This document shows positions 8,180 through 17,531 of a DNA stretch of 36,803 nt, piece by piece. Within the stretch, counting starts at the first letter, position 1, and the number at the start of each line of letters is the position of its first letter. This DNA is from an uncultured Eubacterium sp. Lineage in GTDB: Bacteria > Bacillota > Clostridia > Lachnospirales > Lachnospiraceae. The stretch is from contig CANDJC010000042.1 in NCBI GenBank assembly GCA_947384955.1, positions 1 to 36,803 on the forward strand, given 5' to 3'. Made by a program: the position numbers and the translations under genes. The notes below the pieces were generated by a model that ran no database searches, had not been told where the DNA came from, and saw only the letters and a program-made list of their open reading frames with translations.

Positions 8180-9541
8180 GTGGATGGAAATCATATGATG
8201 CAGTGGAACAAGCATTTAACAAGGGCAAAATACCGAAACCAGAATAATCAGTTTCGAAACATTCATATATTTGAAGCAGTCATTTTTTCATACTTATGGA
8301 ATCCTTTTTTTACAGCTGCATCATATAGAACAGAGCAAAAAGCTTATTATCTGGGGCTGGCATTGATTGTTCTTTTTGGATTAAAGAAAATTCCATTGTC
8401 AGGGCTTAGAAATGCCAGAATGAAAAATGTGCTGCTGCTGCTCGGTTTATGGATAGCAGTATTAGCTGCTATGCCGTTTTTGCATGGTACAATGGACTTT
8501 ACCTATCTGCGTTCATTTCGGACTATAGCAGGAAAGCTGCTGGCATGTGCAGCAGTTATCGTTATTCTTCATGGGAATGGAAAAAATCTATTTGATGATT
8601 TTTGCAATGCGTATCTGGCAGCGGAAACGTTTTATGTCATTATGACAGCTGTAATTATCCTGTTTCCACCTTATAGACAGTGGATAAAAGCAAATATTTT
8701 TATGCGTGCGGTTCCAGGCAGTTATGAAGCGGCTCATATTATTTCCCTGATGGAGCTTCCAAGCAGTTTTACAAGAATCGGGTTTGATGGATTTGCGATT
8801 TATGGAACAGGACTAAAGGTATCTGCTGCATTTGCATTGTCTATGTATATGCTTTATAAAAACAGGTTTCAAAAGGGATACATATTTACTACAGCAGTTC
8901 TTTTTGCGGGAGGAATTTTTTATACAAGAACAGGGGTTTTAGCTAACATATGTCTGGTTTTCATATTTATATTCAGCTATCATAGCAGGAAAAACCTGGT
9001 TTTCTATATAAAAATGATAGGCGCTGCCATGGTTTTTTTAACAGCCGGAATAGTTCTGTTTGCAGAGAAACTGCCGCAGGAGTCTGTAAAATGGGTATTT
9101 GCAATGTTTTTGGATGAACAGACAAAACAAATGTATTCTTTTGGCGGAAAAGAAAGTTTTTTTTCAACACATATATTTATTCCGAGAATGGATACACTGC
9201 TGGCTGGCAATGGTTATTTTCAAAAATTTGAAGGAATCCTATACGGACATACAGACTCCGGGCTGATGATTAAAATCATCTATCATGGTCTGCCTGTGTT
9301 AGTATTTTTATATATTTGCATAGCTTACATGGTATTTTCCATCAGAAAATATGGAGGAAAAAATGAGAAACTGCTTTCTTTTTCCCTGCTTTTGGTACTT
9401 GCTGTTTTTGAAGTGAAGGGAGAAGCCGTGATGAACATCCTGCCATTCTATATTGTTTTATCGTTTTTATATCTGAAGCAATGGAATTGCAGACAGGGGT
9501 GTACAAAAAAAGCAGCCTCATATAATATTTTGAAAGGATAG
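8180..9541 (+). CDS. Wzy-like O-antigen/capsule polymerase
   Basis: A 453-residue integral membrane protein with about ten to twelve hydrophobic helices (for example VLLLLGLWIAVLAAMPF, IVILHG, YIFTTAVLFAGGIFY, LPVLVFLYICIAYMVF). A large loop lies between helices at ~300-370 (MFLDEQTKQMYSFGGKES and GNGYFQKFEG with TDSGLMIKIIYHGLP). That loop with the TDSGL motif is typical of the O-antigen ligase/polymerase superfamily, which joins repeat units on undecaprenyl diphosphate outside the membrane. The start is uncertain: GTG 8180 or one of two adjacent ATG codons at 8195/8198; no strong ribosome site decides. It is the only polymerase candidate in the locus. Confidence 0.75.
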   Translation: MDGNHMMQWNKHLTRAKYRNQNNQFRNIHIFEAVIFSYLWNPFFTAASYRTEQKAYYLGLALIVLFGLKKIPLSGLRNARMKNVLLLLGLWIAVLAAMPFLHGTMDFTYLRSFRTIAGKLLACAAVIVILHGNGKNLFDDFCNAYLAAETFYVIMTAVIILFPPYRQWIKANIFMRAVPGSYEAAHIISLMELPSSFTRIGFDGFAIYGTGLKVSAAFALSMYMLYKNRFQKGYIFTTAVLFAGGIFYTRTGVLANICLVFIFIFSYHSRKNLVFYIKMIGAAMVFLTAGIVLFAEKLPQESVKWVFAMFLDEQTKQMYSFGGKESFFSTHIFIPRMDTLLAGNGYFQKFEGILYGHTDSGLMIKIIYHGLPVLVFLYICIAYMVFSIRKYGGKNEKLLSFSLLLVLAVFEVKGEAVMNILPFYIVLSFLYLKQWNCRQGCTKKAASYNILKG

Positions 9542-9549
9542 TCGGGGAT

Positions 9550-11115
9550 TTGGATAAGTGGTTTAACAAAAATTCCAAAATTAGAAACAGGGAATGGGTC
9601 ACTGTGTTTGTGTTAAGTGAAGCAGCTGTTTTTTTTGCGTATTCTTTATTTTTGAACCAGACGTATAACTGCGACCAGATTGCAGCGGCATTTACTGATA
9701 ATACAGATGGTTTTTTGCAGACATTGAAAAATTATACGCTGGGAGGAAGGCCTGTATCGATAATACGGATTTATATTGACCGGCTTTTTGCTTTATCTGG
9801 CGTTCATTATCTTCATCATCAGGGTGTTATGCAGGCATTTACGATGTTTCTGCTGGGAATGGATGCAGTGCTGCTTTATTTTATTATAAGAAACTATACA
9901 GCGGGTGAAAATTATAAGCAGATAGCAGCATTATGTGTACTGACAGGATTTATCAATCCGTTTTTTGTGGAGTGTTTTAGCTTTTATGGGCCTGATCATG
10001 CACTTGCTGTTATGCTGGCTATTGCAGGAATTTATTTTTTTGTAAAAGATAAGTACGGAATGTCTGTCCTGTTTGTTTTTCTTTCAATATCCTGGTATCA
10101 GTCTTATTATAGCTTCTTTATTATTTATGTGTGTGTCTGCATATACCTGAAGACAAGAGGCAGGATTTCATCTGCAATATTTAAAAAATATTTAACAGCC
10201 TGTTTTATTACAGCAGCGGCAGTCATATGTAATCTGTCCTGTGTGAAGATTACAGCATGGATATTCGGACAGTCAGAGGCAAAGCCTGCCGGGCTTCCCT
10301 TTACACTGTCAGCTTTTTTAGAGAAAATAAATCAGATTTCAGACAGCTATGAATTTGTTTGGAAAAATGGATATGGATTTTTGCCGGACTATTTTGTAAT
10401 GACGCTGGCGGTTCTTTTTGGTGCTGCTGCAATTTTATCAAAGCTATTACAAAAAGACTATTCCGGATTATTCTGGATGGTTCTGCTAAGTATATGCGTT
10501 TTTATAGCGCCAGCGGCATATGGCGTGATTATGATTTCATTTTATTATCCGCCAAGGGCGGCTGTTCCGTTTTTTATGGCGTTAGGGGGATATTTTCTGA
10601 TAACAGGTTTTGAAATTATTCAGTGGGAAAAATTGTGCATGATGCCGAAACATATTTTGAAGGCAGCAGTTATGGTGCTCCTGTCTTTCTATCTTATGGT
10701 AACGGTGCATCAGATACAGCTTGGAATTGCTGATATTCTGATTGCGAATCGCATTGAAATACAGACATGCAGGGATGTGGACAAGCTCATTAAAAAGTAT
10801 GAACAGGAGAGCCGGAATAAGATTAAAGCGATTAAAGTATCGCATCATTCAGGTGCAATGCTTGCATTTGATTACAATTATCTGAATATCCGGTATGAGG
10901 GATATCCAAGTGTGGCTACTGTTTTAAATGCAGAATGGGCAGATGTTGTGATGCTGAATTATGTAACAGGAGAAAATTATAGAAAAGAAAGCATTACACG
11001 CGAGGAAGAACTGGAATATTTTGGAAATTATGATAAAAATACAGCGCTGCGTTCTTTTGATCCGGACACCCAGCTGGTATTTAAGGGAAACACGCTCTAC
11101 TGGATGCTTTATTAA
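9550..11115 (+). CDS. GtrII-like membrane glucosyltransferase (GT-C type)
   Basis: A 521-residue protein with roughly ten membrane helices in the first ~400 residues and a soluble outer-face domain at ~410-521. The first loop holds CDQIAAAFTDNTDGFLQTL and GGRPVSIIRIYIDRLF, the acidic/arginine-rich loop layout of the GtrII family, which transfers glucose from undecaprenyl-phosphate-glucose onto a finished glycan outside the membrane. A GtrB-type enzyme that could make that lipid donor is at 16,495-17,457 in the same operon. The start codon is TTG at 9550, with AAAGGA ~10 bases upstream; no upstream in-frame ATG exists. The next gene overlaps its stop region closely. The exact sugar is unknown. 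Confidence 0.65.
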   Translation: MDKWFNKNSKIRNREWVTVFVLSEAAVFFAYSLFLNQTYNCDQIAAAFTDNTDGFLQTLKNYTLGGRPVSIIRIYIDRLFALSGVHYLHHQGVMQAFTMFLLGMDAVLLYFIIRNYTAGENYKQIAALCVLTGFINPFFVECFSFYGPDHALAVMLAIAGIYFFVKDKYGMSVLFVFLSISWYQSYYSFFIIYVCVCIYLKTRGRISSAIFKKYLTACFITAAAVICNLSCVKITAWIFGQSEAKPAGLPFTLSAFLEKINQISDSYEFVWKNGYGFLPDYFVMTLAVLFGAAAILSKLLQKDYSGLFWMVLLSICVFIAPAAYGVIMISFYYPPRAAVPFFMALGGYFLITGFEIIQWEKLCMMPKHILKAAVMVLLSFYLMVTVHQIQLGIADILIANRIEIQTCRDVDKLIKKYEQESRNKIKAIKVSHHSGAMLAFDYNYLNIRYEGYPSVATVLNAEWADVVMLNYVTGENYRKESITREEELEYFGNYDKNTALRSFDPDTQLVFKGNTLYWMLY

Positions 11116-11147
11116 TGGCTGCAGATTTCAGGGAGGACAGATTTGTT

Positions 11148-12083
11148 ATGGAAAAGGAATCAAAAATATATGTTTCAGGACACCGGGGCATGGCAGGCTC
11201 GGCCATTGTAAGGGAACTGAAAAAGCAGGGATATTCCAATCTTGTAACACGGACACATGAGCAGCTGGATTTAACCAGACAGAATGATGTAGAAGAATTT
11301 TTTATGTCAGAAAGGCCGGAGTATGTGTTTCATGCGGCAGGAAAAGTAGGCGGAATTATAGCGAATGAAACATTTCCAGCAGATTTTCTATATGAAAATA
11401 TGATGATGGGAATGAATATTATACATGCATCCTTCAGAAACGGATGCAAAAAGCTGGAATTTCTTGGTTCGTCCTGCATATACCCGCGCATGGCGGCGCA
11501 GCCAATAAAAGAAAAGGAGCTTCTTTCTTCAGAGCTGGAAAAGACAAATGAGGCTTATGCCCTTGCAAAGATAAGCAGCCTGAAGTATTGCGAGTATCTG
11601 AACCGGCAGTATCATACAGATTTTATATCCCTGATGCCTGCTAATCTTTATGGCCCTAACGATAATTATAATCCGCAAAAAAGCCATGTTCTTCCGGCAA
11701 TGCTGCGCAGATTTCATGAAGCAAAAATAAATGGAAGCAAGTCTGTTACCTGCTGGGGAGACGGAAGTGCGCTGCGTGAATTTCTGTATGTCGGCGACCT
11801 TGCAGAATTATGTGTATTTCTTATGAATCATTACAGCGGAAATGAAACAGTCAATGCTGGAACCGGGAAAGAAGTGACAATTAAAGAGCTGGCACAGCTT
11901 GCCGCCAAAACAGCAGGCTATCAGGGTGAAATATTATGGGATTATACAAAGCCGAATGGTACGCCGCGAAAGCTTTTGGATGTATCAAAGGCGGCCAGTC
12001 TGGGCTGGGTTTATAAGACCGAATTAGAAGACGGGATTCAGGCTGCATATGAAGATTTTTTAAAAAATCATGCCGTCGGGTAA
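11148..12083 (+). CDS. fcl: GDP-L-fucose synthase (epimerase/reductase)
   Basis: A 311-residue short-chain dehydrogenase that completes GDP-L-fucose from the Gmd product by 3,5-epimerisation and NADPH reduction. Visible signs: Rossmann loop YVSGHRGMAGSA near the N-terminus, FLGSSCIYPR (catalytic Ser/Cys region), Y-x3-K in YALAKISSLKYCEYL, and MPANLYGPNDNYNPQKSHVLPA, which is specific to this family. ATG 11,148 is chosen because GGGAGG lies ~11 bases upstream; ATG 11,115 only adds a leader. With gmd and the GT11 transferase it forms a complete fucose donor-plus-transfer route inside one operon. Confidence 0.95.
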   Translation: MEKESKIYVSGHRGMAGSAIVRELKKQGYSNLVTRTHEQLDLTRQNDVEEFFMSERPEYVFHAAGKVGGIIANETFPADFLYENMMMGMNIIHASFRNGCKKLEFLGSSCIYPRMAAQPIKEKELLSSELEKTNEAYALAKISSLKYCEYLNRQYHTDFISLMPANLYGPNDNYNPQKSHVLPAMLRRFHEAKINGSKSVTCWGDGSALREFLYVGDLAELCVFLMNHYSGNETVNAGTGKEVTIKELAQLAAKTAGYQGEILWDYTKPNGTPRKLLDVSKAASLGWVYKTELEDGIQAAYEDFLKNHAVG

Positions 12084-12121
12084 CTGCCAGGCATATTCCG
12101 GGAATGGAAAGGATTTTATTT

Positions 12122-13129
12122 ATGATAAATATATTGTTTTGTTCGGATGATAAGTATGCGCCGAAGCTGGCTGCTGCGATGGGTTCGCTTCTGGCAGCAA
12201 ACAAGGCTGTTCGCAGGCAGCTGAATATAATTATCCGTACCAATGACATGTCAGATATGGCAGTTTCGGAATTGTGGAACATAGCAAAAAGGTCTGGCCT
12301 GGAAAGGACACAGTTTCATGTTTTTTATACGGAAGAACTGTGCAGACAGCTGGAAAAAGAACAGGTAAAGAAATTTAAAGGTTCTTATCTATGCTATTTT
12401 AAGCTGTTTGGGCTGGAGAAGCTGGTGGCAGAGACAGAAGAACGGCTGCTTGTTATCGACTGCGATACGCTTATCTGCGGTTCTATATGGGAACTCTATC
12501 ATTTTAATCTGGATGAAAAGGCAGCAGCGGCTGTATGGGAATTCCCGTCCAGGCATACCTGTCATGGGAAAAACGGGCTGGGGGAATATAATACCGGAGT
12601 AATTTTATATGACATGAAAAAATATAAAAGCTTGGATATCCAGCGTAGGCTGAAAGAGGCTGTCTGGACAATTCCGCAAGAGGAATGGCATACTGGTGAC
12701 CAGGCGGTTTTTACATTAGGCCTGGATGGTAATCATGGAGGCCTGGTCAAAACACTTCCATTAAAATATAACTTTATTATGAACCAGATGTTTTTTTCTT
12801 ATGAAGATTTTGTTTATATAAGAAAAGTTAAAAATAAGTATTACTCAAGACAGGAGTATGAACTTGCGAGAAAGCATCCTTGTATTGTGCATCTGATATC
12901 AGGAGAATTTCTTACAGCGCCATGGTATTATGAAGGAGAGCGCAGTATTAAGAAAATATGGGATGGATATTTAAAAGGAACATGGTGGGAGAAGCATCCG
13001 GATAAGGTCTATGAACATTTGTCTGTAAAGCAGATAATAACAGGATGCGTGTGCCGAATGGTATATTGGTGTTTACCGGGCAAAATAAGCAGGCGGATTT
13101 TCAGAAAGGCATACTGGAATGGAAAATAG
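12122..13129 (+). CDS. GT8 family glycosyltransferase
   Basis: A 335-residue retaining GT-A enzyme. It has the GT8 opening INILFCSDDKYAPKLAAAMGS, the metal-binding DxD in LLVIDCDTLICGSIWELY at ~110, the acceptor-side EYNTGVILYDMKKYK, and the C-terminal HTGDQAVF plus HLISGE region. Such enzymes use UDP-glucose or UDP-galactose in LPS and capsule synthesis. ATG 12,122 has AAGGA eight bases upstream, so it is preferred over ATG 12,104. It ends 11 bases inside the next gene, which implies coupled translation. Confidence 0.85.
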   Translation: MINILFCSDDKYAPKLAAAMGSLLAANKAVRRQLNIIIRTNDMSDMAVSELWNIAKRSGLERTQFHVFYTEELCRQLEKEQVKKFKGSYLCYFKLFGLEKLVAETEERLLVIDCDTLICGSIWELYHFNLDEKAAAAVWEFPSRHTCHGKNGLGEYNTGVILYDMKKYKSLDIQRRLKEAVWTIPQEEWHTGDQAVFTLGLDGNHGGLVKTLPLKYNFIMNQMFFSYEDFVYIRKVKNKYYSRQEYELARKHPCIVHLISGEFLTAPWYYEGERSIKKIWDGYLKGTWWEKHPDKVYEHLSVKQIITGCVCRMVYWCLPGKISRRIFRKAYWNGK

Positions 13130-13949
13130 GAAAAAAAATAAAGATAAAGAAATGTCGCTGATTATCTATTCGTGCTGGAAGAACAGGGACATGTGGAATG
13201 TTTTTTCTATTCTTTTTAAAAAATACTGGCCAGACTGCCCTTATAAAATTTTGCTCGTTACAGATGCATATCATGATGAGGGACTGGAATATGTATTTGA
13301 TGAAATTGTAATCAGGGACAGTACATGGGCAGTCATGATAAAGGAAGCAGTCTGCAGGGAAGAAACAAAGTATGTCATGCTGTGGATGGATGATTATCTT
13401 CTTTGCGATTATGTATCGAATCATGAAATAAAAAAACAGCTTTTGAAAGCGCAGAAGTATCATGCCGGTAATCTGCGTCTGATAGAATCCCCGATATGCA
13501 GCGGATTCTATAAAAATGATAAAAATACTGGCTATTATAAAAAAGGAGAAGCATACTGTCTCTCCACTCAGGCAGGAATCTGGGATAGAAATTTTCTGCT
13601 CCGGGTAATCCGGGATGAATGGAGTGCATGGGAATTTGAACGGTTAGCTTCTGTAAATAAGAAAATGCCAGAGCAGCCGTTACTGGTTTCACTTGATTAT
13701 GTACTGCCATATGAAGAAGGGGTGCGCAGGGGCAGATGGATGCGGGGAGGGGTAAATCTGTGCAGGAGAAACGGAATTTATATAGACCCTGAAATCAGGC
13801 CGGTTATGACAAATATGGAAATGGCTGTTATTTATTTTCTGGGAGCCGTGCTGGACTGGAATCCATTACTGATTGTTAAAATACAGAATCTGATATACGG
13901 GGGTTCAAGGAAATTGAAAAGCTGGAGAAAGGTACTTCGTTTAAAATAA
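13119..13949 (+). CDS. Uncharacterised putative glycosyltransferase
   Basis: A 276-residue soluble protein that I cannot place in a named family with confidence. Its N-terminus (SLIIYSCWKNRDMWNVF) and a central acidic strand MLWMDDYLLCDYV near residue 90, followed by CLSTQAGIWDRNFLLRVIRDE near ~160, are laid out like GT-A enzymes of capsule loci, with the DD pair in the DxD position. The C-terminus is basic and moderately hydrophobic (MAVIYFLGAVLDWNPLLIVKI), possibly membrane-associated. It overlaps the GT8 gene by 11 bases. The opening codons include a run of eight A (13,131-13,138), a lesser slippage risk. Function is inferred from position and weak motifs. Confidence 0.6.
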   Translation: MENRKKNKDKEMSLIIYSCWKNRDMWNVFSILFKKYWPDCPYKILLVTDAYHDEGLEYVFDEIVIRDSTWAVMIKEAVCREETKYVMLWMDDYLLCDYVSNHEIKKQLLKAQKYHAGNLRLIESPICSGFYKNDKNTGYYKKGEAYCLSTQAGIWDRNFLLRVIRDEWSAWEFERLASVNKKMPEQPLLVSLDYVLPYEEGVRRGRWMRGGVNLCRRNGIYIDPEIRPVMTNMEMAVIYFLGAVLDWNPLLIVKIQNLIYGGSRKLKSWRKVLRLK

Positions 13950-13982
13950 TGGGATGCAGCCGGAATATGAATGGAGAAAATC

Positions 13983-14855
13983 ATGATAGAAGAAAAACTC
14001 TGGAAAATGATGATGTGTCTGGAGAAGTCTTATGCCGGACGGCTTGGGGTAAAACTGCTTTACGGCTGCGGAGCCGTATATATATGGAATGAACTGCAAT
14101 ATAAAAAGGATGCAGGAAATCCTGTAAAGGATATGCTGGATGCCAGAGACTATTTTAAGAAAAATAAAAGAAGAATCGGGCAGGTAGTGGACATGCTTGC
14201 GGATGAAAAGTCAAAGCAGGCATATTTGTCAGCTATTGAATACAGAAAAACCCATGACAGAAGGGACAGGCCGCAATACAGCCGGAAAGACCAGTATTTT
14301 CCAAAGGATATTGTAAAATTGTCTTCCAAAGAAGTGTTTATAGACTGCGGAGCATATAACGGAGATACAATAGCTGCATTTCAAAAGAATTCCAAAAACA
14401 GGTACCGGAGGATTGTAGCGTTTGAGCCGGATAAGGAAAATGCCCAAAGGATAAGGAAAACTTTTCCGGGGGGGGGTAAAATTGTTATCAAATGTACTGG
14501 TGTATGGAGCGAAGGCGGGACATTATTGTTTGCAGATGGAATGGGCAGCAGCAGTCATATAGCGGAAGAAGGGAAAAAAATAAAAGCCGCAGCGATTGAT
14601 GAAATCAGGGAATGCAGGGATGCGACATTTATAAAAATGGATATTGAGGGAAGTGAATATGAAGCGCTTCTCGGAGCAGAAAAAACAATAAAAAGAAACT
14701 GTCCGAAACTGGCTGTCTGTATTTATCACAGCCATGAAGATATGATACGGATTCCCGAGCTGATAGGCGCATGGAATCTTGATTATGATTATTTTGTACG
14801 TCACCATGCACAGAAAACTTCTGAAACAGTATTTTACTGTATTCCCAAACAGTAA
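13983..14855 (+). CDS. FkbM-family SAM methyltransferase 1, carrying a poly-G tract
   Basis: A ~290-residue protein with an N-terminal helical region and a C-terminal FkbM methyltransferase domain. SAM motif I is VFIDCGAYNGDTIAAF, the acidic ribose-binding strand is IVAFEPDKENAQ, and the family end motif is FIKMDIEGSEYEALLGA. FkbM proteins O-methylate sugars or related hydroxyls; here the likely substrate is a sugar of the surface glycan. ATG 13,983 has GGAG six bases upstream; ATG 13,971 is possible and adds four residues. A nine-G tract follows the FEPD strand by about 15 residues, encoding part of P-G-G-G-K. Frameshift would delete the DIEGSE half of the fold. The methylated position is unknown. 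Confidence 0.85.
   Translation: MIEEKLWKMMMCLEKSYAGRLGVKLLYGCGAVYIWNELQYKKDAGNPVKDMLDARDYFKKNKRRIGQVVDMLADEKSKQAYLSAIEYRKTHDRRDRPQYSRKDQYFPKDIVKLSSKEVFIDCGAYNGDTIAAFQKNSKNRYRRIVAFEPDKENAQRIRKTFPGGGKIVIKCTGVWSEGGTLLFADGMGSSSHIAEEGKKIKAAAIDEIRECRDATFIKMDIEGSEYEALLGAEKTIKRNCPKLAVCIYHSHEDMIRIPELIGAWNLDYDYFVRHHAQKTSETVFYCIPKQ
14468..14476 (+). repeat. Poly-G tract (G9) 3, inside FkbM methyltransferase 1
   Basis: Nine G on the coding strand, codon phase 3, encoding the end of Pro and Gly-Gly-Gly. Ten G puts TAA immediately after the tract (14,477-14,479); eight G reaches TAG at 14,560-14,562. Both remove the C-terminal part of the methyltransferase fold, so the gene would be off. It is on here. 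Phase variation is an inference. Confidence 0.75.
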
Positions 14856-14887
14856 AACAAAAGTAGGCGGCTGTCTGGAAAAACAGG

Positions 14888-16498
14888 ATGGAAGAAAAAA
14901 AGTTTGACTCAAAAATAAGAAGCCATAGAATACAAAACAGTGTCCGCGGTTCAATATCTGGAATTATGTTAGCTGCTGAAACGACGCTGGTTCCCTTTTT
15001 CATACGGACGGCTATGATGCGCCGGATGGGGGCAGAATACCTTGGACTGCACGGTCTGCTGCAGTCGGCCTGCGGGGTGCTGAATATGACAGAACTGGGA
15101 ATCAGTTCTGTGATGGTGTATTTTTTGTATGAGCCAGTGGCAGTCGGTGACCAGAAACGTGTGAATGCCTGTTTAATGGAAATGAAAAGGCTCTACCGCA
15201 GGGTGGCATGTGCGGTTCTGGCTGGGGGAATGCTTCTTATGCCGTTTTTGGAACAGCTTTCATCCGGGGAAATTCCAAAAGGGGAGAATATTTATCTGCT
15301 CTTTTTTTGTTATGTTCTGGCTGTGGCAGCCCAGTATCTGTTCTGGCCGGAAATGGCATCTTTGCTGATAGTATTTCAAAGAACGGATTTGCAGTGCATG
15401 ATAGCAGGAGCGGTACAGTTTACTGCTTATGGGATGCAGCTGGCAGCAGTCTGTATCTGGCATAATTACCCCGCTTACGTATGCATGATACTTCTGCAGG
15501 CTATAGTTACCGGGACTGTGCAAAAGCTTGTGGCGGGCAGGCTGTTTTCCGGCTGTGTTCCGCAGGGCAGGCTTGGCAAGGAGGAAAGAATCCAGATACG
15601 CAAAAAGATTTTTGCAATGGCCGGGCATCAGATGGATGAAAAGCTGCTGGGAAGCGCAGACAGCATGTATATATCAGCGATGCTGGGACTTTCAGCAGTT
15701 GCGGTTTATGGCAATTATTATTATGTAGCCACGGCTGTTTCTTTATTGTTTCAGCCTGTTTATCAGGCAGTTCTTTCCGCCATCGGCAATGCACTTGTGA
15801 CAGAGTCAGAAAAGGCGAATAAAGTAAGGTTTGACTGTCTGTTTTTTCTGGGAAATATGCTGGCCGGGTGGTCGTCCGCCTGCATGCTGTGCATGTATCA
15901 GACATTTATGGGGCTGTGGATGCCAGGGCAGCTGCTTCCGATGGAAATGGTTATCTGGATGTGCGTTTATTCATATATCATGCAGATGCGTAAAAGCGTA
16001 CAGGTATTTAAAAATGCCGGCGGGATGTGGGACAGTGACAAATTCAAGCCATATGTGTCGATGGCAGCGGATCTGGTATTGAACCTGATTCTGATACGCA
16101 GCATGGGGCTGCAGGGAGCTGTTCTCTCTACGATTTTATGTGTGGGATTTCTGGAACTGCCCTGGGAGACGCATGTGTTATATCATGACTATTTTAAAAT
16201 GCCGGCTTCTGATTATGCGAAACGGTTCCTGGCATATTCTTTCTGGAATGCAGCGCTGTGTACGGTTTGTTTTTTTGTACTGAAAAAGATGCCGCTTCCA
16301 GATGGTCTTATGGCACTGGTGATAGAATTGTCCGTCTGTACCGCTGTCAGTCTCTGTTTTTATATTATCCGGTATTATAGGAGCAGGGAAATGAAAATCT
16401 GGATGGATACACTGCGGATAGCAGCAGGAGACAGGGGACAGCATTTTAGAAGGCACAAAAAGCCGGGTGAAATGGAAGATGAAAGAAAAAGGAAATGA
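14888..16498 (+). CDS. Wzx-like polysaccharide flippase 1
   Basis: A 536-residue membrane protein of the MOP/PST exporter superfamily with about 12-14 helices. The N-terminus (FFIRTAMMRRMGAEYLGLHGLLQSA) matches the conserved first-helix pair of Wzx proteins, with TELGISSVMVYFLYEP after it, and the mid-protein has AMAGHQMDEKLLGSADSMYISAMLGLSAVAVYGNYY, the usual seventh-helix region. It should move undecaprenyl-linked repeat units to the outer face. The C-terminal ~35 residues are a charged cytoplasmic tail. Its stop overlaps the GtrB start (ATGA at 16,495-16,498). A second flippase-like gene lies at 25,154. Confidence 0.85.
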   Translation: MEEKKFDSKIRSHRIQNSVRGSISGIMLAAETTLVPFFIRTAMMRRMGAEYLGLHGLLQSACGVLNMTELGISSVMVYFLYEPVAVGDQKRVNACLMEMKRLYRRVACAVLAGGMLLMPFLEQLSSGEIPKGENIYLLFFCYVLAVAAQYLFWPEMASLLIVFQRTDLQCMIAGAVQFTAYGMQLAAVCIWHNYPAYVCMILLQAIVTGTVQKLVAGRLFSGCVPQGRLGKEERIQIRKKIFAMAGHQMDEKLLGSADSMYISAMLGLSAVAVYGNYYYVATAVSLLFQPVYQAVLSAIGNALVTESEKANKVRFDCLFFLGNMLAGWSSACMLCMYQTFMGLWMPGQLLPMEMVIWMCVYSYIMQMRKSVQVFKNAGGMWDSDKFKPYVSMAADLVLNLILIRSMGLQGAVLSTILCVGFLELPWETHVLYHDYFKMPASDYAKRFLAYSFWNAALCTVCFFVLKKMPLPDGLMALVIELSVCTAVSLCFYIIRYYRSREMKIWMDTLRIAAGDRGQHFRRHKKPGEMEDERKRK

Positions 16499-17457
16499 AA
16501 GAAAAACACGTTGAAATCATTGTGCCCTGTTATAACGAACAGGAATGCATCAGGCCATTATATCATGAATTATACAAGGTATTTGAAGGAATGGAAAACG
16601 TCATGTTTTCTGTTTTTTTTATTGATGATGGCAGCAGTGACACGACACTGGATGAAATACGGGGGCTGGCCGCAGAATTCGGCAGCCATGTTATCCGTTA
16701 TATCTCTTTTGCCAGAAATTTTGGGAAAGAAGCGGCTATTTATGCCGGTTTAAAGAACTGCAGGGGGGATTATATTGTTTTGATGGACGCTGACCTGCAG
16801 CATCCGCCCGGACTGCTTGCGGATATGCTTGCAGAAATGGAAAAAGGACATGACTGCTGCGGGGCGAGGAGGGTAACGAGAAAAGGCGAGCCAATGTTCC
16901 GAAGCCTGTTTTCCAGAATGTTTTATACCGTTATCAACCGTATTACATCCATGAAGCTGGTGCCGGGCGGCTCGGATTTTCGAATGATGACAAAGCAGAT
17001 GGCGGATGCGGCGGTTTCCCTTACCGAACGGGAGCGGTTTACGAAAGGAATTTTGTCATGGGTTGGATTTGATACGGTATGGATTGGATATGAAAATGTA
17101 AAGAGGGCTGCCGGTGAAACGAAATGGTCATTTTTCGGGCTCGCAAGGTATGCGTGGAGCGGGTTTTTATCTTTTGCGACGGCTCCGCTGCGTGCAGCTG
17201 TATATTTTGGAATGGTAATTGTTTTGGCTGATTTTTTATATGCAGCCTGGATATTTATCGGAGCCCTTTCTGGAAACAGTCCAAGGACAGGGTATGCTTC
17301 CATGATTATCCTGATACTGTTTCTGGGCGGGGTTATTATTACAATACTGGGAATTATTGGTGAGTATCTGGCCAGGATTTATATAGAGCTCAAGCACCGG
17401 CCGGTTTATATTTCGAAGGAGTCGAATGTGACGCTGGATAAAATGAATGAAAAATGA
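16495..17457 (+). CDS. GtrB-like undecaprenyl-phosphate glycosyltransferase (GT2)
   Basis: A 320-residue GT2 protein of the DPM1/GtrB/ArnC class. The catalytic domain shows EIIVPCYNEQECIRPLYHEL at the N-terminus, DDGSSDTT, SFARNFGKEAAIYAGL and the DxD-type strand LMDADLQHPP. GGSDFRMM and RERFTKGILSWVGF follow, then two C-terminal membrane helices at ~235-300 and a short basic tail. These enzymes load a sugar, usually glucose, from the nucleotide donor onto undecaprenyl phosphate. The GtrII-like GT-C enzyme upstream could use the product. The usual third member, the small GtrA flippase, was not found. Translation is coupled to the flippase by a four-base overlap. Confidence 0.85.
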   Translation: MKEKHVEIIVPCYNEQECIRPLYHELYKVFEGMENVMFSVFFIDDGSSDTTLDEIRGLAAEFGSHVIRYISFARNFGKEAAIYAGLKNCRGDYIVLMDADLQHPPGLLADMLAEMEKGHDCCGARRVTRKGEPMFRSLFSRMFYTVINRITSMKLVPGGSDFRMMTKQMADAAVSLTERERFTKGILSWVGFDTVWIGYENVKRAAGETKWSFFGLARYAWSGFLSFATAPLRAAVYFGMVIVLADFLYAAWIFIGALSGNSPRTGYASMIILILFLGGVIITILGIIGEYLARIYIELKHRPVYISKESNVTLDKMNEK

Positions 17458-17531
17458 AAGCGGATGACGGGAAAAGAACATAGAAAATAAAAAAAGAAAA
17501 TACAAAAATTCAAGGAAAGAGGAAACCTGGA

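Noticed and set aside
1568-16620. Runs of eight T or eight A (for example at 1568, 2847, 3042, 4513, 9167, 16613)
   Set aside because: Expected at this AT content and shorter than the G tracts; not called phase-variable, apart from a note on 13,131-13,138.
16763-16768. Run of six G in the GtrB gene
   Set aside because: Too short to call a slippage tract.
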